The position numbers and the translations under genes are program-made. DNA of 64,000 bases. Source: SHZI01 sp031395645. GTDB lineage: Bacteria > Pseudomonadota > Gammaproteobacteria > Steroidobacterales > GCA-2729495. Shown in pieces: positions 44,284-51,849 of the stretch (positions are counted from its first letter, which is position 1; each line of letters begins with the position of its first letter). Under the pieces are notes generated by a model, which did no database searches, had not been told where the DNA came from, and worked only from the letters and a program-made list of their open reading frames with translations. The DNA lies in the NCBI GenBank assembly GCA_031395645.1, contig JANNJM010000084.1, forward strand, positions 1 to 64,000. The letters run 5' to 3'.

Positions 44284-45015
44284 CTACGTTCCGGTCGCCG
44301 CGTGGTCCGCGAGCTTGTAGCCAACGCCCCACACGGTCAGGAGGAGCTCGGGCCGGGCCTGATCCGCCTCGATCTTGCCCCGCAGCCGGTTAATGTGGCA
44401 GTTGACGGCGTGCTCGTAGCCTTCGTGACTGTAGCCCCACACCGTGTCGAGGAGCTGCGAGCGGCTGTAGACTCGGCCGGGGTTTCGGGCGAAATGCAGC
44501 AGGAGATCGAACTCCTTGGGGGTCAGTGTGACGGCTTTACCGCGCACCGTGACCTGCCGCGATGCCGGGTCGATCCTGACCGTAGTGCCGAGGTCAATGG
44601 GGAGGGCATCGGCGGCTGATGTCGTGGCCAGGCTGTCCATCCGCCGCAGGATGGCCTTGATACGCGCCGTCAGTTCGGCAATGCCGAAGGGCTTGGCGAT
44701 GTAGTCGTCGGCACCCATTTCGAGTCCCAGCACCTTCTCGACTTCGGTCGTCCGTGCCGTGACCATCACAATCGGCGTCTGCACCTTCCGCGCGCGAAGC
44801 CGGCGGCAGACCTCGATGCCATCCATTCCCGGTAGCATGAGATCCAGCAGGATCAGGTCGAACGGCGCAGTTTCGGCCGCCCGCAGGCCGTCGTCGCCCC
44901 GTGCTGCCGTCTGCACGGCGAAGCCGCCGTCCTCGAGATGCCGCTTGACGAGTTCCGCGAGATCGGTCTCGTCCTCGATGATCAGGACGCTTCGCTTAGT
45001 GGGGTTCACCAACAT
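44284..45015 (-). CDS. OmpR/PhoB-family response regulator
   Basis: This 243-aa regulator has a receiver domain (acid pair Glu14/Asp15, phosphoacceptor Asp58 in LILLDLMLPG, Lys in IAKPFG) and a C-terminal winged helix ending with GYSHEGYEHAVNCHINRLRGKIEAD. It is first in the operon with the kinase and diverges from the DUF2934 gene over 160 bases. It most likely activates copper or metal resistance promoters, possibly those at 35.2 or 45.6 kb. I could not define its binding sites. Confidence 0.9.
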   Translation of the reverse strand: MLVNPTKRSVLIIEDETDLAELVKRHLEDGGFAVQTAARGDDGLRAAETAPFDLILLDLMLPGMDGIEVCRRLRARKVQTPIVMVTARTTEVEKVLGLEMGADDYIAKPFGIAELTARIKAILRRMDSLATTSAADALPIDLGTTVRIDPASRQVTVRGKAVTLTPKEFDLLLHFARNPGRVYSRSQLLDTVWGYSHEGYEHAVNCHINRLRGKIEADQARPELLLTVWGVGYKLADHAATGT

Positions 45016-45177
45016 TTACCAAGTCTGCAGCTGGGAAGAACAACCGCCTCGCGAGAGGAGGTCAGTACTTATACGTACCGGGGACGATCGAGATCATTCC
45101 GAGACACATTCTGTCCTAGGCTCGCGTAGTTTTTGCTCATTCGTATGGAAGAGCAACCTCACCGGGGGAGCCTGATC

Positions 45178-45390
45178 ATGCCCAGGGGCGATTCGGGATT
45201 GGCGCGCGAACGGAAAGCGGCGACTGCCGCGGAACGACGGCATTGCATGATTGCCGAGACAGCCTATTTGTTGGCGCAGAGCCGCGGCTTTGCGTGTGGC
45301 TCTGAACTCGACGACTGGCTGGCGGCGGAGCGAAATATCGATACGGCACTGACGCACGTGCGTGGCACTGCGCCGGATCGAAGTGGCTGA
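45178..45390 (+). CDS. DUF2934 domain protein
   Basis: This 70-aa protein has the DUF2934 signature: RHCMIAETAYLLAQSRGFAC followed by GSELDDWLAAER. These small soluble proteins of unknown function are common in proteobacteria. I chose the ATG 7 nt after GGGGAG; an earlier ATG at 45145 lacks a ribosome site. It diverges from the response regulator. Confidence 0.75.
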   Translation: MPRGDSGLARERKAATAAERRHCMIAETAYLLAQSRGFACGSELDDWLAAERNIDTALTHVRGTAPDRSG

Positions 45391-45642
45391 CCCGATGCAA
45401 GCCGCTCGTTGGGAGTCAGTCGACAATAGACTGTCTCCTCGCTGTCATTGAACACGGTTGTGGTGTCCGCCGTCCGTTGCAGCACTCGGCACCCGTCGCT
45501 CATCCGCGGATCGTGCCGCTGAGATCGGACTCCAGCATGATCCGAATGTTCGCCAACGTACAGACGGGGTGCAGGTCTGCTCTTCAGCCTGTACCTGCCA
45601 CCAATCACGATGAAAGTTGTCAACCTCTAAGGAAGTACCACC

Positions 45643-46134
45643 ATGAAAGCCTCAATGCTGATCCCCGTAATCGTCGCCTGCGCACTTTGGGTGCCTGGCG
45701 TCTCCGCGCAACAAAAGGCCGCGCCCGCCAAGCCAGCCATGAGCATGGACATGGACATGGACATGGAGAAGCAAGTGTCCGAGCTGGATCACGATATGAA
45801 AAGCCTCCAACAGCAGATGGACAAGATTCACAAGACTACGGATTCCAAAGCACGCCAGAAGCTCATGGATGCGCACATGGAGGCCATGCAGGAAAGCATG
45901 ACGGCCATGCGCGGGATGGGCGGCCCGATGATGAAGGGTGGAGGCAAACACGACGGAATGATGATGGGTGCCCAGAAGGGTGGCAAGCAGGACGATGACA
46001 TCGTTAAGAGCCAGGAAATGATGAATAAGCGCCTGGACATGATGCAGATGATGATGGAGCAGATGATGCAGCGCGATCAGGCGACACAGATGGCGCCGGC
46101 CGCTCCCGCTGGGGCGATGGGTGGCCACATGTGA
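45643..46134 (+). CDS. Exported Met-rich helical protein
   Basis: This 163-aa protein has a signal peptide ending GVSA, a tract of alternating Met-Asp (SMDMDMDMEKQ) encoded by a repeated ATGGAC unit, then amphipathic helices with HMEAMQESMTAMRGMGGPMM and MMEQMMQRDQATQM. About a fifth of the residues are methionine, fitting Cu(I) binding in the periplasm. No named family is recognised. AAGGAAG precedes the ATG. It leads the second copper cluster, 66 nt before the Csp gene. Confidence 0.7.
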   Translation: MKASMLIPVIVACALWVPGVSAQQKAAPAKPAMSMDMDMDMEKQVSELDHDMKSLQQQMDKIHKTTDSKARQKLMDAHMEAMQESMTAMRGMGGPMMKGGGKHDGMMMGAQKGGKQDDDIVKSQEMMNKRLDMMQMMMEQMMQRDQATQMAPAAPAGAMGGHM

Positions 46135-46200
46135 CCAGGCACGGGGTCTTTCCTCAGATCCAGTGCTGCAGGCAAACCAACTCTGTGAGAAGGGGCGAAC

Positions 46201-46674
46201 ATGAAGAACAACGCGCAATCTGGATCTCTCGAGCTGAGTGTGAAGAGCCAGGCGCAGCGCCGCCGGCTTCTGCAAACGGCGTTGGCGGTCACCGCGGGCG
46301 GGGGCCTCCAAGCGCTTGCGTCGGGGGCGTCATCGACGGCGCCTCCCGGCAAGATGGACGAAGCGATGCAGGACGCGATCAAGGCGTGTCTCGACTGCCA
46401 CAGCCTTTGTCTGCAGGTGGCGATGAGCTACTGCCTCGAACGGGGCGGGCGCCACGTGGAGCAGCAACACTTTCGCCTGATGCTCAACTGCGCCGAGCTG
46501 TGCCAGACTTCGGCTAACTTCATGCTCAGCGGTTCGCCCTTGCACGGCCGAGTCTGTGCCGTCTGCGCGGAGGCGTGCGAGGCGTGCGCCAAGAGCTGCG
46601 AGCAGGTGGGCGACATGCGCGAGTGTGTCGACGAATGCCAACGCTGCGCCAGGAGCTGCAGGGCGATGGCATGA
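46201..46674 (+). CDS. Tat-exported four-helix copper-storage protein (Csp1-like)
   Basis: This 157-aa protein has a twin-arginine leader (QRRRLLQTALAV) and a mature four-helix bundle with 15 cysteines, at 63, 66, 70, 78, 97, 101, 119, 122, 126, 129, 133, 142, 146, 149 and 153. This is the pattern of Csp1, which lines its core with Cys to hold many Cu(I) ions. A Tat leader means it folds, perhaps with copper, before export to the periplasm. Its stop overlaps the start of the second CopA gene (ATGA), tying storage to oxidation. Confidence 0.88.
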   Translation: MKNNAQSGSLELSVKSQAQRRRLLQTALAVTAGGGLQALASGASSTAPPGKMDEAMQDAIKACLDCHSLCLQVAMSYCLERGGRHVEQQHFRLMLNCAELCQTSANFMLSGSPLHGRVCAVCAEACEACAKSCEQVGDMRECVDECQRCARSCRAMA

Positions 46675-48449
46675 ATGCGCGCCGGCGCTTGTTGAAAGCC
46701 GGCGCAGCCGTTGGCGCGGGGACGGTGCTTCACGCTCTGGCCCCTGCCTACGGCTGGGTTGCTTCAGCAAGCGCCGAACCCCTGCTGGAAAGTGGCGGAC
46801 CGGGCGCCAACCTAGTGATCGCCAGGACTAAACTCACGATCGACGGGCGGAGCGCCTCGCCCACCGTGGTCAACGGCGTACTGCCCGGTCCGGTGTTGCG
46901 GTTTCGCGAGGGCGAGACCGTGACAATCCGCGTCACCAACGAGCTTGAGGAAACCAGCTCGATCCATTGGCACGGACTCCTCGTGCCGCCGGAAATGGAC
47001 GGCGTCCCGGGCGTCAGCTTTCCCGGTATTGCAGCCGGTGAGACCTTTACGTATCGCTACCGGCTGCGGCAGAGCGGCACGTACTGGTACCACAGCCATT
47101 CGGGGAATCAGGAGCAGGCTGGCCTTTACGGCCCCTTCATCATCGACCCCGTCACGCCGGACCCGTTCGCTTACGACAGTGAGTGCGTCGTGTTGTTGTC
47201 GGACTGGACCTTCGAGGATCCCGCCCGGGTACTGGCCAAGATGAAGAAGTTCGCGCCGTACTACAACCGCGAACGGCGCACCCTGGCGGATGTATTCCGC
47301 GATGCGTCCCGGACGGGTTGGCGCGCCACGATGGCGGACCGCTCGCTGTGGGCCCGGATGCGGATGGATCCGACCGACATCGCGGACGTGACCGGCGCTA
47401 CGTACACCTATCTGCTCAACGGGCAAGCCGCGACCCAAAACTGGACCACGCTCTTCAAGCCCGACCAGCGCATCCGCATGCGCTTCATCAATGCCGGTGC
47501 AATGACGCACTTCGACGTGCGCATTCCGGGCCTGGCCATGACGCTCGTGCAGGCGGATGGCCAAAATGTCGAGCCGGTTACGGTCGAGGAGTTCCGGATC
47601 GCGCCGGCCGAAACCTACGACATGATCGTCCAGCCGCAGACGGAAGAGGCGTACACCATCTTTGCCGAGGCGATGGATCGCAGCGGTTACGCCTCCGGAA
47701 CGCTGGCGCTCCGTCCCGGCCTGCGCGCGCCGCTCCCGGAGCGTCGCCTGCGTCCGCTGCGGACCATGGCGGACATGGGCATGTCCGGCGCCGCGATGGG
47801 AGGCATGGGCAAGCCTGCCAGCGACGCCAAGCCCACGATGGAAGCGATGCCGGGCATGGCAATGCCAGCCGACGCCGCCCCAGACAGTTCTGCGACCATG
47901 CAAGTCATGCCGCACGGTCCGGACCGGCACGGACCCGGCAATTCCACCGTCGCCGAAACACCCGTCAGCCGGGTTAACGACCCCGGGACCGGACTGGGCG
48001 ATGCGGGCCGGCGAGTGCTTCTGTACAGCGACCTGCGGCGGTTGTCGGCGGAGGGACGGGAAGGCACGCCCGAACGCGAGATCGAATTGCATCTCACCGG
48101 CAACATGGAACGGCAGATCTGGGGCTTCGACGGCAAGAAATACTCCGAAGCCAAGGAGCCAATCCCCTTCATCTACGGCGAGCGGCTGCGCGTTACGTTC
48201 GTGAACGACACGATGATGGACCACCCGATGCACCTGCACGGCATGTGGATGGTGCTGGAGAATGGCGCGGGGGCGAAGCGGCCGTTGAAGCACACCATCA
48301 ATGTGAAAGCCGGTGAACGTCTCTCGTTCGACGTCGAGCCCGACGAGCCGGGCAAATGGGCCTTCCATTGCCACCTGCTCTTTCACATGGAGCTCGGCAT
48401 GTTGCGGGTGGTGTCGGTCGCCGAGCCGCCGGGTAAGGCGCGGACATGA
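46671..48449 (+). CDS. copA: Periplasmic multicopper oxidase CopA, copy 2
   Basis: This 592-aa protein starts at the ATG overlapping the Csp stop and has a Tat leader (ARRRLLKAGAAVGAG). Copper ligands seen are HWHG near residue 99, YWYHSHSG near 139, HPMHLHG near 523 and AFHCHLLFHMELGM near 565. Its Met-rich insert (MADMGMSGAAMGGMGKP and MEAMPGMAMP) is longer than in copy 1. The two copies are divergent paralogues rather than a recent duplication, judging from the differing inserts and leaders. It is followed by copB through an ATGA overlap. Confidence 0.93.
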   Translation: MNARRRLLKAGAAVGAGTVLHALAPAYGWVASASAEPLLESGGPGANLVIARTKLTIDGRSASPTVVNGVLPGPVLRFREGETVTIRVTNELEETSSIHWHGLLVPPEMDGVPGVSFPGIAAGETFTYRYRLRQSGTYWYHSHSGNQEQAGLYGPFIIDPVTPDPFAYDSECVVLLSDWTFEDPARVLAKMKKFAPYYNRERRTLADVFRDASRTGWRATMADRSLWARMRMDPTDIADVTGATYTYLLNGQAATQNWTTLFKPDQRIRMRFINAGAMTHFDVRIPGLAMTLVQADGQNVEPVTVEEFRIAPAETYDMIVQPQTEEAYTIFAEAMDRSGYASGTLALRPGLRAPLPERRLRPLRTMADMGMSGAAMGGMGKPASDAKPTMEAMPGMAMPADAAPDSSATMQVMPHGPDRHGPGNSTVAETPVSRVNDPGTGLGDAGRRVLLYSDLRRLSAEGREGTPEREIELHLTGNMERQIWGFDGKKYSEAKEPIPFIYGERLRVTFVNDTMMDHPMHLHGMWMVLENGAGAKRPLKHTINVKAGERLSFDVEPDEPGKWAFHCHLLFHMELGMLRVVSVAEPPGKART

Positions 48450-49216
48450 CCCGGGCCTCACGCAGACGTCGCACGGTAACCAGTACTGGCGTCGTGCTGG
48501 CCGGCTCAATGTGGCTATGGTGTGCCCAGGCGGAGGAGCTTCCGCCCCCCGTGGAAGACAGCGCCACCCGCAGTTACCTGCTTATCGATCAGCTCGAGCA
48601 CACCACGTCGCGGTACTCCGGTGGCAACAAGGAAGACGACGCGCTGCGCTTCAATACCGCGGGCTGGATCGGCGGCGACTACCGACGCATTTGGCTGTAC
48701 ACCGAGGGCACGAAGCCCTACGGCGAGAAGCTGGAGGACACGGATATCCAGCTCCTCTACGGTCGTCTGGTGGCGCCGTTCTGGGACGTGCAGGCGGGCG
48801 TGCGTTATTTCAAGCCGCTTTCAGACGGCCCGGGGCGCACCTACGCGGTCTTGGGCGTGCAAGGTCAGGCGCCTTACCGGTTTGGGGTGCAGGCGGCCAC
48901 TTTCCTGAGCGAACGTGGCGATGTCTCCGCACGGGCGGAGCTGGAGTACGAGCTGCTCCTTACCGAGCGGTGGATTCTGCAACCACGTCTGGCGACCAAT
49001 GTGGCGGTCCAGGAGGTCCAGGAGCAGGGCATCGGGCGCGGAGTCAACGACATCGAGTTCGGCCTGCGCCTGCGGTATGAGATCAGGCGCGAAGTGGCCC
49101 CCTACCTCGGTGTGTCGTGGCAGAAGCGCTACGGTGGAACAGCGGAATTGGCGCGGGACCGGGGTGACGACGTGCAGGGACGGAGCCTGGTCGCAGGGGT
49201 TCGACTCTGGTTCTAG
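48446..49216 (+). CDS. copB: Outer-membrane copper resistance protein CopB, copy 2
   Basis: This 256-aa protein has a signal peptide ending CAQAEE and a CopB beta-barrel: FNTAGWIGGDYRRIWLYTEG, DIQLLYGRLVAPFWDVQAGV, GVNDIEFGLRLRYEI and a closing strand VAGVRLWF. It lacks the long His/Met prefix of copy 1, so metal binding may rest with CopA2 and Csp. It is coupled to copA copy 2. Confidence 0.9.
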   Translation: MTRASRRRRTVTSTGVVLAGSMWLWCAQAEELPPPVEDSATRSYLLIDQLEHTTSRYSGGNKEDDALRFNTAGWIGGDYRRIWLYTEGTKPYGEKLEDTDIQLLYGRLVAPFWDVQAGVRYFKPLSDGPGRTYAVLGVQGQAPYRFGVQAATFLSERGDVSARAELEYELLLTERWILQPRLATNVAVQEVQEQGIGRGVNDIEFGLRLRYEIRREVAPYLGVSWQKRYGGTAELARDRGDDVQGRSLVAGVRLWF

Positions 49217-49260
49217 CGTCGAGATTCCGGCACACACAATACAACCCGACGAGGTTAGTG

Positions 49261-50298
49261 ATGAAAGCTCTGGTTTATCTGGGTCCCGGGAAGAAAGCCC
49301 TCGAGGACCGCCCGCTTCCGGCCATCGCTGCGGCCACTGACGCAATCGTCAAGATCACCAAAACGACGATCTGCGGCACTGATCTGCACATCCTCAAGGG
49401 CGACGTGGCGACCTGCAAGCCTGGCCGCATTCTCGGTCACGAGGGTGTTGGCGTCGTCGACAAGGCGGGTCCGGCCGTCACGGCGTACAAGCGGGGCGAC
49501 CGGGTGCTGATCTCTTGCGTCAGCGCCTGCGGGAAATGCGTGTATTGCCGGCAGCTGATGTATTCGCACTGCACGAACGGCGGGTGGATCCTGGGCAATA
49601 GCATCGACGGAACCCAGGCAGAGTTCGTCCGCATTCCCTATGCAGACCTGAGCCTCTACCCCATTCCAGAGGGCGCGGACGAAGAGGCGTTGGTGATGTT
49701 GAGCGATATCCTGCCGACCGGCTTCGAGTGCGGCGTGCTCAACGGCAAGGTTAAACCCGGCAGCACTGTGGCGATTGTCGGCGCAGGACCGATCGGGCTC
49801 GCGGCGCTGCTGACCGCCCAGTTCTATTCGCCAGCCGAGATCATCATGATCGATTTGGATGACAATCGTCTGGAAGTGGCGAAGCGTTTCGGCGCCACGG
49901 CTGCCATCAACAGTGCCGACGGCAAAGCCCGGGATACGGTCATGAAAATGACCGGCGAGCGCGGTGTCGATACCGCCATCGAGGCCGTTGGTATTCCGGC
50001 CACCTTCGAGTTGTGCCAGGAGATCATCGCGCCGGGTGGCACCATCGCCAACATCGGCGTGCACGGGAAAAAGGTCGATCTCCATCTGGAGCGGCTCTGG
50101 GACCGTAACATCACCATCACCACGCGCCTGGTCGACACCGTCAGTACGCCACTGCTGCTCAAGGTGCTCGGGGCCCGGAAGATCGATCCCAAGCGCCTGA
50201 TTACCCATCATTTCAAGCTCGACCGGATTCTCGATGCCTACGAGACCTTCGCCAATGCTGCCAGCACGCGGGCGCTCAAGGTGATCATCGAGGCGTAG
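49261..50298 (+). CDS. Zinc-dependent alcohol dehydrogenase family protein
   Basis: This 345-aa MDR-family protein has catalytic zinc ligands Cys38, His60 and Glu61 (ILGHEGVG), structural-zinc cysteines 90, 93, 96 and 104, and the NAD-binding Rossmann motif VGAGPIGLAAL. It oxidises alcohols or reduces aldehydes; the substrate cannot be told. A GTG one codon upstream is also possible. It sits between copB copy 2 and small exported proteins, a position with no obvious metabolic partner. Detoxification of aldehydes under copper stress is one speculative reason. Confidence 0.9.
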   Translation: MKALVYLGPGKKALEDRPLPAIAAATDAIVKITKTTICGTDLHILKGDVATCKPGRILGHEGVGVVDKAGPAVTAYKRGDRVLISCVSACGKCVYCRQLMYSHCTNGGWILGNSIDGTQAEFVRIPYADLSLYPIPEGADEEALVMLSDILPTGFECGVLNGKVKPGSTVAIVGAGPIGLAALLTAQFYSPAEIIMIDLDDNRLEVAKRFGATAAINSADGKARDTVMKMTGERGVDTAIEAVGIPATFELCQEIIAPGGTIANIGVHGKKVDLHLERLWDRNITITTRLVDTVSTPLLLKVLGARKIDPKRLITHHFKLDRILDAYETFANAASTRALKVIIEA

Positions 50299-50328
50299 CG
50301 CAAAATCATAACCAGAGAGGACGACACC

Positions 50329-50532
50329 ATGAAGTACCAGCGCATCAATTGTAGTGACAGAGAATTGCTGAAGCGATTACTGCTTATCGCCGGCGTCGCC
50401 ATCGGAATGAACGCGAGCGTCGCGTTCGCTCAGCACGAGCCTATGCCCAATCACGAGAACATGTCTCCGGGTGAACATGCGAAGCACAAGGCGCAGGAAG
50501 ATGCCGACAAAAAGCCGCCGCCTGAGTCCTAG
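50329..50532 (+). CDS. Small exported His/Met protein, cut by an in-frame TAG
   Basis: This 67-aa protein has a signal peptide ending VAFAQ and a mature part HEPMPNHENMSPGEHAKHKA, suited to metal binding. A TAG at 50530-50532 ends it. The same frame then continues for 23 codons to TGA at 50602-50604 and encodes DNPDPKKPKPDGHQHKKP, which has the same polar, His/Lys/Pro character. Either the gene acquired an amber mutation or the original product was about 91 aa. No family is recognised. Confidence 0.55.
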   Translation: MKYQRINCSDRELLKRLLLIAGVAIGMNASVAFAQHEPMPNHENMSPGEHAKHKAQEDADKKPPPES

Positions 50533-50670
50533 GATAGAACAGAGGAAGATAATCCCGACCCGAAAAAGCCCAAGCCCGATGGTCACCAGCACAAGAAACC
50601 ATGACCTGACGGAACCTGCACCCGAATAATGAGATCTGGCGCGAATTTTCGCCCACTGAAGGAGATGAAT

Positions 50671-51192
50671 ATGAAGACTTTAGTAGCTGCGGCAATGCTC
50701 GCAGGACTGATCATGGTTGCCGGGTGTTCGAAGACCCAGCAGCAATCGCCGCAACCCGCGTCGGCAGGCCCCAACGGAGGCGACCTGGTGTCAATCAAGG
50801 GCGGGACCGCCTATGCGGAACTCGTGTCCAACGCGGATACCGGTGAGCTGATAGTCCACACGGTAGACAAGGACTTGAAGACCAGCCGACCGATCGAGAT
50901 GGAGCCGATCACCGTGGGGAGCAGCGGCAACAGCGTTGAACTGACACCCCAACCGACGGACACCGACCCCTCGGGGACTTCCAGCCGGTTCTACGGCCAG
51001 GCGGACTGGATGCGTGGCGGAAGCGTCCGCCACGGTTGGATGCAGGGTCGTGGTACCGGTGACAAGCAGGAGTTCGAGTGGCAGCGCGGCTGGGAAGCAG
51101 GCCGGATGCATTGGAAGGCAATGGGCAGTCACGGGGGCATGGGACCGGGGCACGACTCTGAGCGAGAAGGCGGGGGGATGATGGGACGTTAG
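50671..51192 (+). CDS. Small lipoprotein with GGD-type metal-adaptor-like domain
   Basis: This 173-aa protein starts at the second of two nearby ATGs, 7 nt after GGAG, and has a lipobox (IMVAGC). Residues about 32-80 (GPNGGDLVSIKGGTAYAELV, then NADTGELIVHTVD) resemble the N-terminal domain of CzcB-like adaptors. The C-terminal third is Gly/Trp/His/Met-rich (MHWKAMGSHGGMGPGHD, GGGMMGR). It is probably anchored in a membrane facing the periplasm. A metal-binding accessory role is inferred from domain likeness and position. Confidence 0.6.
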   Translation: MKTLVAAAMLAGLIMVAGCSKTQQQSPQPASAGPNGGDLVSIKGGTAYAELVSNADTGELIVHTVDKDLKTSRPIEMEPITVGSSGNSVELTPQPTDTDPSGTSSRFYGQADWMRGGSVRHGWMQGRGTGDKQEFEWQRGWEAGRMHWKAMGSHGGMGPGHDSEREGGGMMGR

Positions 51193-51248
51193 ATCTGGCA
51201 TCGACATCGAAAAAAAGGAAATTCAAACATGGTCGCCGAGGGCACTTC

Positions 51249-51374
51249 ATGATGAACGAAACCAACGGATGGATGAGTGGATGGTCGGGAGGAGGGATGT
51301 GGGGCTGGACGCTGGCCGGCGCCCTGTTGGTGATCGTGCTAGTTCTCATTATTAACAACCTGCCGAGAAAATAA
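51249..51374 (+). CDS. Single-pass 41-aa membrane microprotein
   Basis: This short frame encodes a 41-residue product: a Trp/Gly/Met-rich head (NGWMSGWSGGGMWGWTLAG), one membrane helix (ALLVIVLVLII) and NNLPRK. Such GMWGW-type short membrane proteins are frequently found near copper genes. GAGG precedes the tandem ATGs. It lies between the lipoprotein and DUF1622 genes on the same strand. Confidence 0.55.
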   Translation: MMNETNGWMSGWSGGGMWGWTLAGALLVIVLVLIINNLPRK

Positions 51375-51444
51375 GTCACCGCTTGGCGCTGCCCAGAATG
51401 CGTGCTGAACCAAGTCGGAACCATGAACCGTGAACTAGAAGGGC

Positions 51445-51849
51445 GTGACCGTGACGCCTGAGTCGATCGAAGGCACGGTCATCGTGGTCGTGAGTTGGGT
51501 AAAGCTGGGGGTGGAGATCGTCGGCGCGGGGCTCGTCACTCTCGGCGTGTGCCTCGCCATTGTGCATCTCGTGCGCACGGTTGCAGTCCGGCAGCGGGCC
51601 GATTTCACCGCGACCCGGCTGATCCTGGCGCGTCATCTCGCGCTCGCATTGGAGTTCGAACTGGGCGCAGACATTCTCGGGACCGCGGTATCGCCGAGCT
51701 GGGATCAGATTGGCAAGCTCGGCGCCGTCGCCGTGATCCGCACGGGCCTCAACTTCTTTCTCTCGATGGAGATTAGGGGAGAGATGAAGCTTGAGCAGGC
51801 TAAGCAGGTGCCGGCACCCACGTTGAGCATAGGAACACTGCATGAGTAA
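51445..51849 (+). CDS. DUF1622 membrane protein
   Basis: This 134-aa protein starts at GTG (a second GTG two codons later is closer to normal ribosome spacing). It has two or three membrane segments and the DUF1622 features RLILARHLALALEFELGADIL and AVIRTGLNFFLSMEI. The family is small, widely distributed and uncharacterised. Its stop codon overlaps the start of the large oxidoreductase gene by eight bases, so it may belong to the same membrane redox unit. Confidence 0.8.
   Translation: MTVTPESIEGTVIVVVSWVKLGVEIVGAGLVTLGVCLAIVHLVRTVAVRQRADFTATRLILARHLALALEFELGADILGTAVSPSWDQIGKLGAVAVIRTGLNFFLSMEIRGEMKLEQAKQVPAPTLSIGTLHE

Noticed and set aside
46812..48509. 565-codon open frame on the minus strand
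   Set aside because: It is antisense to the second multicopper oxidase gene, whose ligand motifs are unmistakable; the composition is that of a shadow frame.
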